From Blastomonas sp. SL216 (GTDB lineage Bacteria; Pseudomonadota; Alphaproteobacteria; Sphingomonadales; Sphingomonadaceae): a DNA stretch of 64,000 nt. Made by a program: the position numbers and the translations under genes. This document shows positions 1 to 6,914 of the stretch, in pieces. Position 1 is the stretch's first letter. Each line of letters starts with the position of its first letter. The notes beneath the pieces were generated by a model. That model ran no database searches and was not told where the DNA came from. It worked only from the letters and a program-made list of their open reading frames with translations. The stretch lies in NCBI GenBank assembly GCA_026625625.1, contig CP113055.1:560501-624500 (forward strand), written 5' to 3'.

Positions 1-108
1 GCAGAACGGATAGTTCGCCGCCTGCGCTGCCTGTGTCTCGGTCAGTGCATTGAACAGCGTGGACTTGCCGACATTCGGCAGCCCGACAATACCGCATTTG
101 AAACCCAT
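1..108 (-). CDS. ychF: Ribosome-binding ATPase YchF, N-terminal part (cut by window edge)
   Basis: The 36 visible residues begin [17 protein letters not shown], a classic Obg/YchF-type N-terminus with the G1 P-loop GLPNVGKS, followed by [19 protein letters not shown], which is characteristic of YchF. Members of this family bind ATP in preference to GTP and associate with ribosomes. The gene runs off the left edge, so the rest of the G domain and the TGS domain are not visible. The start codon lies directly against the stop codon of the DUF1330 gene, so the two are probably co-transcribed. In many proteobacteria ychF follows pth directly; here other genes lie between them. Confidence 0.93.
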   Translation of the reverse strand, partial: MGFKCGIVGLPNVGKSTLFNALTETQAAQAANYPFC

Positions 109-549
109 CTAATCTTCCTTGCCGAAATTGTGCGCGACGAGCGGCAGCAGGCGCGAATCCTCCAGCGCTGCTGTCCTGTGGCCAATTCCGGCCAGATAGG
201 CGGCATCGCTGTTCCACGCAATAAAGGCTTCGACACTGGTCTGCTGCACCAGCATGGCCATGTCCCACCGTTCATCCGAAGGGCCGATCAGCCAGGGGCC
301 GCCATCACCCAGCAGCAGCACCTCGCCGCCGCTCGCCCGCAGAAAGGGCAGGGTGTGCTCGTAATAGCGCATGAAGGCATCGCGGCCGCTGACCGGCGCT
401 TCAGGGGCCAGATGCGGGCTGGCGCTGTAATCGGCCTGTGCGCGGAAGCGCAGCAGGTTGAGCATCACGACCGGTCCGCTGATGCCGCGCATCATGAAGT
501 CGCGTCCCGCGGTCTGGCTGACCTCAAGATAGGGTGATGTGCTGTGCAT
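109..549 (-). CDS. DUF1330 family protein
   Basis: This 146-aa protein has the DUF1330 pattern: VVMLNLLRFR near the N-terminus, a central Y-x-x-x-x-L-P-F-L-x-x-x-G-G-E segment, a WD-M-A-x-L-V strand and a terminal A-F-I-A-W-N-S-D-A-A-Y helix. Together these suggest a dimeric alpha-beta (ferredoxin-like) barrel. No catalytic function is established for the family. An upstream ATG at 582 is in frame, but the ATG at 549 (MHSTSPYLEV) places the start closer to the conserved region. It ends one base before ychF begins, so it is probably translated from the same mRNA. Confidence 0.75.
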   Translation of the reverse strand: MHSTSPYLEVSQTAGRDFMMRGISGPVVMLNLLRFRAQADYSASPHLAPEAPVSGRDAFMRYYEHTLPFLRASGGEVLLLGDGGPWLIGPSDERWDMAMLVQQTSVEAFIAWNSDAAYLAGIGHRTAALEDSRLLPLVAHNFGKED

Positions 550-599
550 GATGGCCTCGCCGCTTCGGGTTTCCGGGGCCATGGCCTAGAGTGGTTTCG

Positions 600-620
600 C
601 GTGAAAGGGAACATTTCACG
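600..620. promoter_or_regulatory. Inverted repeat CGTGAAA-N7-TTTCACG upstream of the DUF1330 gene
   Basis: Perfect 7-bp arms (600-606 and 614-620) flank a 7-base spacer, about 50 bp upstream of the start at 549. The symmetry suggests a protein-binding operator or a small RNA hairpin. No regulator can be named from sequence. Confidence 0.3.
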
Positions 621-701
621 GCCCGGAAATCACGGCAAGCCAGGGACCTGGACCCCGCTGGGCGTGTCCCCAAAGCCGCGCCGTGCCGCTCATGCCTGAC
701 A

Positions 702-738
702 GAAAACGGCGGGGAACAGCGCATGGCTGCTCCCCGCC
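702..738 (-). terminator. Rho-independent terminator after the PhoX-like gene
   Basis: On the minus strand a 13-bp stem with one mismatch (arms 726-738 and 708-720) and a 5-base loop is followed by GTTTTCT. It lies 26 bases past the PhoX-like stop codon and before the DUF1330 gene, so it should separate the two transcription units. Confidence 0.75.
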
Positions 739-764
739 GCATGATAAGCCGGTGTGACGTCGGC

Positions 765-2666
765 TCAGTTGCCGACCGGTTGCTTGTCCGTGCGCGTCAC
801 CACGATGGTGGACGACCGCGGCTTTTCGCCGTTGATCGGCCAGTTGCCGGTCGGGTGCTGGATGTTCACGAAAAAGTCGGTCAGGTTGGGCGTATAGGCG
901 ATGCCGGTAATCTCGCAGCCCAGCGGCCCGACGAGGAAGCGCTTCGACTGCTTGGTGCGCTGGTCAACATGGAACATCGCGTTATGGCCGAACGCCTGAT
1001 CGATGGTCACGCCGGTGACGCCCGAGGTGCCGGGGACCGAGTGGTCGGTCTGCACCCACATGCGGCCCTGCGGGTCGATGCGGATGCCATCGGGGCTGGA
1101 GAAGGTATCGCCATTGATGTTGCCGACCAGGTTTTCACCGCCCGGACGCAGCGCAGAATCGCCCGCCAGCAGGAACAGTTCCCAGGTGAAGGTCGTTGCC
1201 AAAGGCGAATCGCCCCCTTCGCGCATCTTCAGGATATGGCCGTGACGGTTGGTGACGCGCGGGTTGGTGGCATCGGTCACGCGGCGACCCGAATTGTTGG
1301 TCAGCGCGACAAAGATCGCGCTGTTGTCCGGGGCGACCGTGATCCATTCGGGGCGGTCCATGACGGTGCCGCCGGCCACGCGCGCTGCCGACTTGGTGTT
1401 GATCAGCACATCGGCCTGGTTGCGGAAATCGACCACGGTCGGGGCGGGAGGCGTCGTGCTCTGGCTGATATTGCCCGGATCACGCGCGCCGACGACAAGG
1501 CCGTTCTGGCCCTGTTGCAGCAGCCGCCATTCGCCAGTGCCGTCCGCGTTGAAGCGCGCAACGAACAGCTGGCCGAAATCGAGCATGTCGATATTGGCGG
1601 CGCGGTTGGTGGCGCTGAACGCGCGTTCGCACACGAACTTGTAGATGCATCCCGGGGTGGCATCATCGCCCATATAGAAAGCGACGCGGCGCTCGGCATT
1701 GGCCATGAACGCGGTGTTTTCATGGTCGAACCGGCCCATTGCAGTGCGCTTGGTCGGCGCGGCAAGCTCCTGGAACGGATCGATTTCGACCACCCAGCCA
1801 TAATCATTGGCAGGCTGGCTGGGGTCGAAATAATTGTCGGTGGTTTCCTCGCAGGTCAGATAGGTATTCCACGGCGTGCGGCCGCTGGCACAGTTGTTGA
1901 GCGTGCCCTTGATCGGGTTGCTGAGCAGGCCAGCAGCCGGGCCACCGACGCGATAGGCGGAGTTGCCGGTGTAACGCTTGTTGTAGCGCGAGTTGGGGAC
2001 GACGGCCCATTTGCCGTCCGCACCCTTGGCGATTTCCACCACGCCGACACCGACGGCCGACAGTGCGAGTTGGCGCTGGGCGGCGGTGGCGGATGCCGGG
2101 TTGCTGGTGACCGCAGCCGCATCGGCATCGCTCATCAGGATGTTGAAATCGGGATATTCGAAGTTTACCGCCAGCACCCCTGCAGTGCTCGCGTCGGTAT
2201 TCGGGATGGCGAACAGCTCCATGCCGTCATGGTTGCCGCCAGCCCATTTCTCGGCCTGGCCGGGGGTGGGGAAGGAGCCGCTGAAACCGGCAACGCCCGG
2301 CTCGATCAGATCGCCTGCTTTCAGCAGTACGGCGGTTTCATAGCCGGTCGGAACGGTGACGCGGTCATTCTGGTTGGCCGCGACAGAGGTGAAGTTGACC
2401 GAGAAGCTGGGGGCAGGGGCCGGAGTGGGCGTCGGGGTCGGCGCGGTGCCGGTATTGGGGGGCAGCGTCACATTGTTGCCGGTGCCGCCATTGTCGCCAC
2501 CGCAGTTCGCGACCAAAGGCGCAAGCGCCAGGCCGAACAGGCCATTGGCCAGGATCTTGCGGCGCGAAGGATTGGCGGCAACGATCGCTTCCAGGCAATT
2601 GGGATTGTCATGATCGGCATTTTCGATGCGATAGGGCGCGCGCGCAGCGTCGGTCAGGTGTGACAA
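765..2666 (-). CDS. PhoX-like secreted phosphatase (DUF839 family), Tat signal
   Basis: The protein is 633 aa from a TTG start at 2666, which has GGGGGA about 8 bases upstream and gives an N-terminus beginning SHLTDAARAPYRIENADHD. A Tat-type signal follows (SRRKILANGLFGLALAPL), ending in VANC-G-G, so it may also be lipid-anchored. A low-complexity Gly/Thr/Pro linker (about residues 55-85) precedes the DUF839/PhoX beta-propeller region. Features typical of PhoX include TYLTCEETTDNYF, GRFDHENTAF, YMGDDATPGCIYKF and RPEWITVAPD. The family includes Ca/Fe-dependent phosphomonoesterases exported folded through Tat, acting in phosphate scavenging. The ORF is open upstream to 2840, but that extension has no family similarity. 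No Pho box was recognised. Confidence 0.88.
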   Translation of the reverse strand: MSHLTDAARAPYRIENADHDNPNCLEAIVAANPSRRKILANGLFGLALAPLVANCGGDNGGTGNNVTLPPNTGTAPTPTPTPAPAPSFSVNFTSVAANQNDRVTVPTGYETAVLLKAGDLIEPGVAGFSGSFPTPGQAEKWAGGNHDGMELFAIPNTDASTAGVLAVNFEYPDFNILMSDADAAAVTSNPASATAAQRQLALSAVGVGVVEIAKGADGKWAVVPNSRYNKRYTGNSAYRVGGPAAGLLSNPIKGTLNNCASGRTPWNTYLTCEETTDNYFDPSQPANDYGWVVEIDPFQELAAPTKRTAMGRFDHENTAFMANAERRVAFYMGDDATPGCIYKFVCERAFSATNRAANIDMLDFGQLFVARFNADGTGEWRLLQQGQNGLVVGARDPGNISQSTTPPAPTVVDFRNQADVLINTKSAARVAGGTVMDRPEWITVAPDNSAIFVALTNNSGRRVTDATNPRVTNRHGHILKMREGGDSPLATTFTWELFLLAGDSALRPGGENLVGNINGDTFSSPDGIRIDPQGRMWVQTDHSVPGTSGVTGVTIDQAFGHNAMFHVDQRTKQSKRFLVGPLGCEITGIAYTPNLTDFFVNIQHPTGNWPINGEKPRSSTIVVTRTDKQPVGN

Positions 2667-2881
2667 GGTGATTCCCCCGAGAAAACAGGCAGTTGATGCC
2701 GCGTTCAGCCCCGCGCTGGAGCGGCGTGCGCGTGTGGTGCCCGATTTGCGCGCGATTGTGATGGCAGGGCGATGACAATGGCGGGAAGCAAATGCGACGT
2801 TCGTGTGTCGCCGGAATGGGGGTTGTTTTCTGGCCCGCACCGGCCTTGCGCAGCGTCGCCATATTCACCAGCTTGGCGAGC

Positions 2882-3688
2882 ATGATGCAGCCGCTGGTGA
2901 CCATGGATGATCTGGTCAGGGACCTTGCCGCTTCGGGGATTGGCCCGGGCGATATGGTGATGGTGCACGCAGGTCTGCGCAGCATCGGGCCGATGATCGC
3001 GGGGCCCGATACGCTGATCGCGGCGCTGCGCCGATGCGTCGGGCCCGATGGCACCGTGATGGGCTATGCCGACTGGCAGGGCGCGCCCGAAACGGCGTGC
3101 GATGAAGAAGGGCATATCCTGCCCCAATGGCGCAAGCATGTGCTGCCGTTCGACCCGGCATCATCGCGCGCCATCCGCGATAACGGCGCGTTTCCCGAAT
3201 TTCTCCGCACCACGCCGGGTGCACTGCGCAGCACCAGCCCCGGCCCTTCGATGGTCGCGATCGGCGCGCGGGCGCGGTGGCTGATCGATCCGCATCCGCT
3301 CGATTACGGCTATGGCCCGGGCACCCCGCTCGCGCGGCTGGTCGAGGGGCGCGGCAAGGTGGCGATGATCGGTGCGCCCTGGGAGACGATGACGCTGCTG
3401 CACCATGCCGAGCATCTGGCCGATATTCCGGGCAAGCGCGTGGTCCGCTGGGACGTGCCCATTCTGGAAAATGGCGGCACGGTGTGGCGGACGGTGGAGG
3501 AGTTCGACACCGGCAATCCGGTGGTCGACGGTCTGGACGACGATTATTTTGATGCAGTGGTGCGCGATTTTGTCGCCATGGGCGGCGGACGGCAGGGCAA
3601 GGTCGGTGCTGCGGAGTGTCTGGTCGTCGATGCTGCCGAGATGACCGGCTTTGCGATCACATGGCTGGAAAGCCGCTTCAGGCGTTAG
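2882..3688 (+). CDS. AAC(3)-family N-acetyltransferase
   Basis: The 268-aa protein matches the antibiotic N(3)-acetyltransferase fold: an N-terminal DDLVRDLAASGIGPGDMVMVHAGL block (the usual L-x-x-L-G-I-x-x-G-D-x-V-x-V-H-x-S-L), then RTTPGALRS, a YGPGTPLARL segment and the acetyl-CoA/active-site region ETMTLLHHAEHLAD containing the conserved His. The start at 2882 has GGCGAG just upstream; the ORF is open to 2792. The usual R-S-x-H-P motif reads RSTSP here. Family members may modify aminoglycosides or other amines, and the native substrate is unknown. The gene is transcribed against its neighbours and overlaps the end of the next gene by 11 bp. Confidence 0.82.
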   Translation: MMQPLVTMDDLVRDLAASGIGPGDMVMVHAGLRSIGPMIAGPDTLIAALRRCVGPDGTVMGYADWQGAPETACDEEGHILPQWRKHVLPFDPASSRAIRDNGAFPEFLRTTPGALRSTSPGPSMVAIGARARWLIDPHPLDYGYGPGTPLARLVEGRGKVAMIGAPWETMTLLHHAEHLADIPGKRVVRWDVPILENGGTVWRTVEEFDTGNPVVDGLDDDYFDAVVRDFVAMGGGRQGKVGAAECLVVDAAEMTGFAITWLESRFRR

Positions 3689-4517
3689 CGCGGCGCGCCG
3701 CCAGCAGCCCGATGCCCAGCCATAGGCCGAGCGGGAAGCTCATCCCTGCACCCACCAGCGGCACCGGGAACCAGCCGAACAGCGGCGCGACACAGGCTGC
3801 GGCGATATAGAGCGCCAGCGCGCGTGCGGCGGTATCGCCCAACCGCATCGCGAGCAGCATCAGCGGGATCGCGGCCAGGCTGACCATCGCCGCCCAGCCA
3901 AGCGCCGGGTGCGCCGCCATGGCGAGGCTGATGATCTGTTCGACCTCGGCCACCGGTTGCAGCGGATCGGGGCGGAGCAGAGCCAGCGCGGCAAGGGCGA
4001 AGATGCACAGCACAGAGACGAGCGCCGATATGCGCTTGTCGGTCAGCATCACCACCAGCGCAGCAAAGGCGAAGGCAAAGGCCTGCGATGCATCGGGCTG
4101 GATTGCCAGGATCGCCGCGATGCCGGTAGCCGCGATCGGCACCAGGCGATTCTCCGCGCCCAGCCGGGCCATCGCGACAATGGCGGCAGGCAGGGTGAGG
4201 GCGGCGATGTTGACGTACAGCGGCCCTGCGGCCAGCCAGCGATGCACGCCATCCTGGCCGGGCGCTGCCAGCGTGGCGGCGACGAGCGCAAGCGCGACAA
4301 GCACGATGCCGCTCAATAGGCGCGGGGAGGGCGTGGTGCGTGCCATGGCCAGCGCGGTAACAGCGCCGAGTGTCCAGGCGGCGATATTGGGGATCCAGCG
4401 CATCGCCGAAATGTCGGTCATCGCCATGGCCGCAACACCGCACAGCGTGGCCAGCAGGGACAGGCCCGCGAAACCGCCGAGCAGCTTGAAATCGATGCGT
4501 GCGGGTTCGGCGATCAT
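3678..4517 (-). CDS. Polytopic membrane protein, weakly SEDS (FtsW/RodA)-like
   Basis: This 279-aa protein is almost entirely hydrophobic with about eight predicted membrane segments. I do not recognise a standard family. Two short motifs recall SEDS cell-wall polymerases: an HRWL element after the third segment and a QPD element (AIQPDASQAF) about 50 residues later. It is shorter than FtsW/RodA (usually about 370-400 aa), and I see no counterpart of the catalytic periplasmic Asp loop. It starts inside the pth stop codon (ATGA, 4-bp overlap), so it is translationally coupled to pth. Its 3' end overlaps the convergent acetyltransferase gene. Confidence 0.7.
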   Translation of the reverse strand: MIAEPARIDFKLLGGFAGLSLLATLCGVAAMAMTDISAMRWIPNIAAWTLGAVTALAMARTTPSPRLLSGIVLVALALVAATLAAPGQDGVHRWLAAGPLYVNIAALTLPAAIVAMARLGAENRLVPIAATGIAAILAIQPDASQAFAFAFAALVVMLTDKRISALVSVLCIFALAALALLRPDPLQPVAEVEQIISLAMAAHPALGWAAMVSLAAIPLMLLAMRLGDTAARALALYIAAACVAPLFGWFPVPLVGAGMSFPLGLWLGIGLLAARRANA

Positions 4518-5083
4518 CCCTGCTGCCTCAGCGCGACGTCGTTCATGAAGCGCACGTCGTCATCCTGGGTCAGCCAGCCGGCCTCAGCACCGATCGCGCC
4601 GAGCATGTCGGTCAGGTCATCGAGCTCGGTCTTGGCGAAATTGCCCAGCACATGGCCGGTGACGCGGTCCTTGTTGCCGGGATGGCCGATGCCGAGCCGC
4701 ACCCGGCGGAATTCGGGGCCGATATGCTGGTCGGCAGAGCGCAGGCCATTATGCCCGGCAGTGCCGCCGCCGCGCTTCACCTTGACCTTGAACGGTGCAA
4801 GGTCGAGCTCGTCGTGAAAGATGGTGACGTCCTGCGGCTCGAGCTTGAAGAAGCGCATCGCCTCGCCAATCGCCTGGCCCGACTTGTTCATGAAGGTCGC
4901 CGGCTTCAGAAGCAGCAGCTTCTCGCTGCCCAGACGGCCCTCCTGCGCCCAGCCCTGGAAGCGGCGCTTGGGCGGCTCTAAGCCGTGCATGTCGGCGATG
5001 ATGTCGATGGCCATGAAACCGACATTGTGCCGGTGCAGGGCATATTCGGGTCCGGGATTGCCCAGACCAACCCAGATCTGCAT
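4514..5083 (-). CDS. pth: Peptidyl-tRNA hydrolase
   Basis: The 189-aa protein has the full Pth signature: WVGLGNPGPEYALHRHNVGF at the N-terminus (Asn and catalytic His in the HNVGF block), KPATFMNKSGQAI, FHDELDLAPFKVKVKRGGG and AGHNGLRS. It cleaves peptidyl-tRNA released by stalled ribosomes and recycles tRNA. Length is normal for bacterial Pth. It lies downstream of rplY on the same strand, the classical rplY-pth order, separated by a GC-rich palindromic element, and it overlaps the following membrane gene by 4 bp. Confidence 0.97.
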   Translation of the reverse strand: MQIWVGLGNPGPEYALHRHNVGFMAIDIIADMHGLEPPKRRFQGWAQEGRLGSEKLLLLKPATFMNKSGQAIGEAMRFFKLEPQDVTIFHDELDLAPFKVKVKRGGGTAGHNGLRSADQHIGPEFRRVRLGIGHPGNKDRVTGHVLGNFAKTELDDLTDMLGAIGAEAGWLTQDDDVRFMNDVALRQQG

Positions 5084-5104
5084 GGAACCGCTCCCTTTGT
5101 TTCA

Positions 5105-5184
5105 GGGAGGGGCGGGGAGAGGGGCATTGCGCCAGCCTCTCGACATTCCCCTCTCCCGACCCTCCCCCCTTGCAGGGAGAGGGC
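5105..5184. repeat. GC-rich palindromic intergenic element between rplY and pth
   Basis: A G/A-rich arm (5105-5124) pairs with a C/T-rich arm (5148-5166) with about one mismatch and one bulge; a further GCAGGGAGAGGG copy follows. The predicted RNA hairpin is very stable in either direction. It sits inside what would otherwise be an rplY-pth operon and could terminate or attenuate transcription. A related element lies at 20544-20658. Confidence 0.6.
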
Positions 5185-5196
5185 GAGAAAGATGGA

Positions 5197-5808
5197 TTAT
5201 TCGCCAGCCGGCGTTTCGTTATCGCCTTCGGTCGACTTCAGCGCCGAAGGAGCAACGATCGTCGCGATGGTGAAATCGCGGTCGGTAATCGCCGAGGTCG
5301 CGCCCTTGGGCAGCTTGACCGCAGAGATGTGGATCGAATCGCCGACATCGACACCGGTGACGTCGATTTCGATCTCGTCAGGAATGTTGGTCGCATCGCA
5401 CACCAGTTCCAGCTCGTGACGGACGACGTTGAGCACGCCGCCACGCTTCAGGCCGGGCGAGGCGTCTTCGTTGACGAACACGACGGGGACGGCGACTTCA
5501 ACGGTCGCGCCCTTGACGATACGCAGGAAGTCGACGTGGAGCGGACGGTCGGACACCGGGTGGAACGCCACATCCTTGGGCAGGGTGGTGATCGTGTTGC
5601 CATCGACTTCGATCTCGACGATCGAGTTCATGAAATGGCCGGTGCCGAGCAGCTTGTTCAGCGCGCGCTCTTCGACATGGATCGTTTCAGGATCCTTCTT
5701 GTCGCCGTAAATGACGGCGGGTACACGGCCTTCGCGGCGGAGTGCACGGGAGGCTCCCTTGCCTGCCCGATCACGCAGCTGGGCCGACAGGGTAAGCGTA
5801 TCGCTCAT
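5197..5808 (-). CDS. rplY: 50S ribosomal protein L25/general stress protein Ctc
   Basis: The 203-aa protein is the long (TL5/Ctc) form of L25. It has the 5S-rRNA-binding N-terminal domain ([25 protein letters not shown], then [11 protein letters not shown]) and a C-terminal beta domain with [18 protein letters not shown] and the [14 protein letters not shown] region. The C-terminus ends in an acidic tail. It binds 5S rRNA in the central protuberance of the large subunit. The start at 5808 is preceded on the minus strand by GGAGACAG. It is the first gene of the rplY-pth direction. Confidence 0.96.
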   Translation of the reverse strand: MSDTLTLSAQLRDRAGKGASRALRREGRVPAVIYGDKKDPETIHVEERALNKLLGTGHFMNSIVEIEVDGNTITTLPKDVAFHPVSDRPLHVDFLRIVKGATVEVAVPVVFVNEDASPGLKRGGVLNVVRHELELVCDATNIPDEIEIDVTGVDVGDSIHISAVKLPKGATSAITDRDFTIATIVAPSALKSTEGDNETPAGE

Positions 5809-5887
5809 GGTCTGTCTCCAGATTGTAGATGGTCAAAATATCCCCGGCCACGCCTCCAGGGATGACCATGGCGTCAGGGAAGCGGTG

Positions 5888-5916
5888 CCCTTAGTCGGCA
5901 TCGCCCGCAAAAGCAA
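5888..5916 (-). promoter_or_regulatory. Probable housekeeping promoter of rplY
   Basis: On the minus strand CTTGCTTTTG (around 5911-5918) is followed at 15-17 bp spacing by ACTAAGGGC. This resembles the TTGnnn / TAnAAGGGC layout I expect at alphaproteobacterial ribosomal-gene promoters. The predicted transcription start is near 5880, about 70 bases before the rplY start codon. Confidence 0.45.
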
Positions 5917-5927
5917 GCGTTCTGGCC

Positions 5928-6848
5928 CTATTGCAGCCGGGTGACCTTGAACCCGCGTGCTTCCAGCATCGCCTGCACGCTGTCATCGCCCGCCAGATGG
6001 GCTGCGCCGACCGCGACAAAGGGCCTTGCTCCCAGGCTCAGCAGGTCCTCGATCTGGCCAGCCCAGTCGCGATTGCGGCGCACCAGGATGCGTTCGCGGA
6101 TCTGCGGGCGCTCGAGCAGGCCGCGATTGGCAGCCTCGGCGAGCTTTTCGGGCTCGCCCTTCAGCCAGGAGGTCACCATGTCGCGATAGGCCTGGGGCGC
6201 ATTGTCGGCATCGGCGACGACGCTTTCCAGCATCGCGCGCTGGTCGGCCTCGTCGAGCTGATCGAAATAGGTGAACTGCCGCGCGGCAGTTTCCAGGCCG
6301 ATCACCGGCTTGTCGCGCCGACGATAGCGGGCGGCGAGCACGCGCTCGACGCCTTCCTCGCGCACCATGGCCAGGTTCGCGGTCGCAGCGCCTGCCAGCG
6401 AAAGTGCGGCGGCCCAGCTCTCCAGTGTTTCGAACCGCGCCGCCGACAGGCGGCTGGCGGCGCGCAGTTCTTCGCCCTTGGCGCGCAACCCCGGCGGCAG
6501 GCGCTCGGCTAGCGGCGGCTGGCCAGGGCTGTTGCCCAGCTGCTGAAAGGTCCTGGTGATCTCGGCAGAATCTTCCAGCCCGACCACCTCCAGCACCAGC
6601 CGATCGCTCGAATCCATCGCGGCCTTCATCCTGGGGCTGATCCATTTGAGGTCGGGTGGCAGCGCATGGATTCCGCCAAACAGCCAGGCTTCGCCCCCGT
6701 CAGGGCCTTGCACGTGCCATAAGGCCGGCGTTCCCTTTTTCGGGCCATCCCAGGCAGCAAGCCCCATGTCGAGAAATGGAAACCCGCTGCACGCCTGGAT
6801 CAGCAGGAGCAGCGGCAGCATCAGCCAGCGAGCGGTCGCAATGTTCAT
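5928..6848 (-). CDS. TraB/GumN family lipoprotein
   Basis: From the ATG at 6848 the product is 306 aa. It begins with a lipoprotein signal (MNIATARWLMLPLLLLIQAC; lipobox L-I-Q-A-C). The TraB/GumN fold is marked by two G-x-x-H motifs: GGIHALPP after the signal and VGAAHLAGDDSV near the C-terminus, plus the YRRRDKPVIGLET segment typical of the family. The family is related to Tiki-type metalloproteases, and G-x-x-H histidines are proposed metal ligands; the substrate is unknown. The reading frame is open to 6878, but the lipobox fixes the likelier start. It lies downstream of the patatin-like gene. Confidence 0.85.
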   Translation of the reverse strand: MNIATARWLMLPLLLLIQACSGFPFLDMGLAAWDGPKKGTPALWHVQGPDGGEAWLFGGIHALPPDLKWISPRMKAAMDSSDRLVLEVVGLEDSAEITRTFQQLGNSPGQPPLAERLPPGLRAKGEELRAASRLSAARFETLESWAAALSLAGAATANLAMVREEGVERVLAARYRRRDKPVIGLETAARQFTYFDQLDEADQRAMLESVVADADNAPQAYRDMVTSWLKGEPEKLAEAANRGLLERPQIRERILVRRNRDWAGQIEDLLSLGARPFVAVGAAHLAGDDSVQAMLEARGFKVTRLQ

Positions 6849-6866
6849 GATCGCCAAACTAGGCAC

Positions 6867-6908
6867 GCCAGTCCGCAAAGGCCAGTACGCAAACGCCAGT
6901 CCGCAAAC
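6867..6908. repeat. Three tandem 14-bp repeats
   Basis: The unit GCCAGTCCGCAAAC occurs three times head to tail (6867-6880, 6881-6894, 6895-6908), with one base change in each of the first two copies. It fills almost the whole gap between the patatin-like gene and the TraB/GumN lipoprotein gene. Confidence 0.85.
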
Positions 6909-6914
6909 GAGCCC

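Noticed and set aside
591-2663. A 690-aa open frame on the plus strand opposite the PhoX-like gene
   Set aside because: It has no recognised domain, is rich in Arg, Gly and Ala as expected for a GC-rich shadow frame, and the opposite strand carries clear PhoX motifs and a signal peptide.
2882-3688. Acquired aminoglycoside resistance gene
   Set aside because: It belongs to the AAC(3) fold, but lies in a chromosomal setting without mobile elements and has a changed motif; resistance cannot be inferred.
6867-6908. Tandem repeats as a CRISPR array
   Set aside because: Units are 14 bp and directly adjacent with no spacers, and no cas genes are present.
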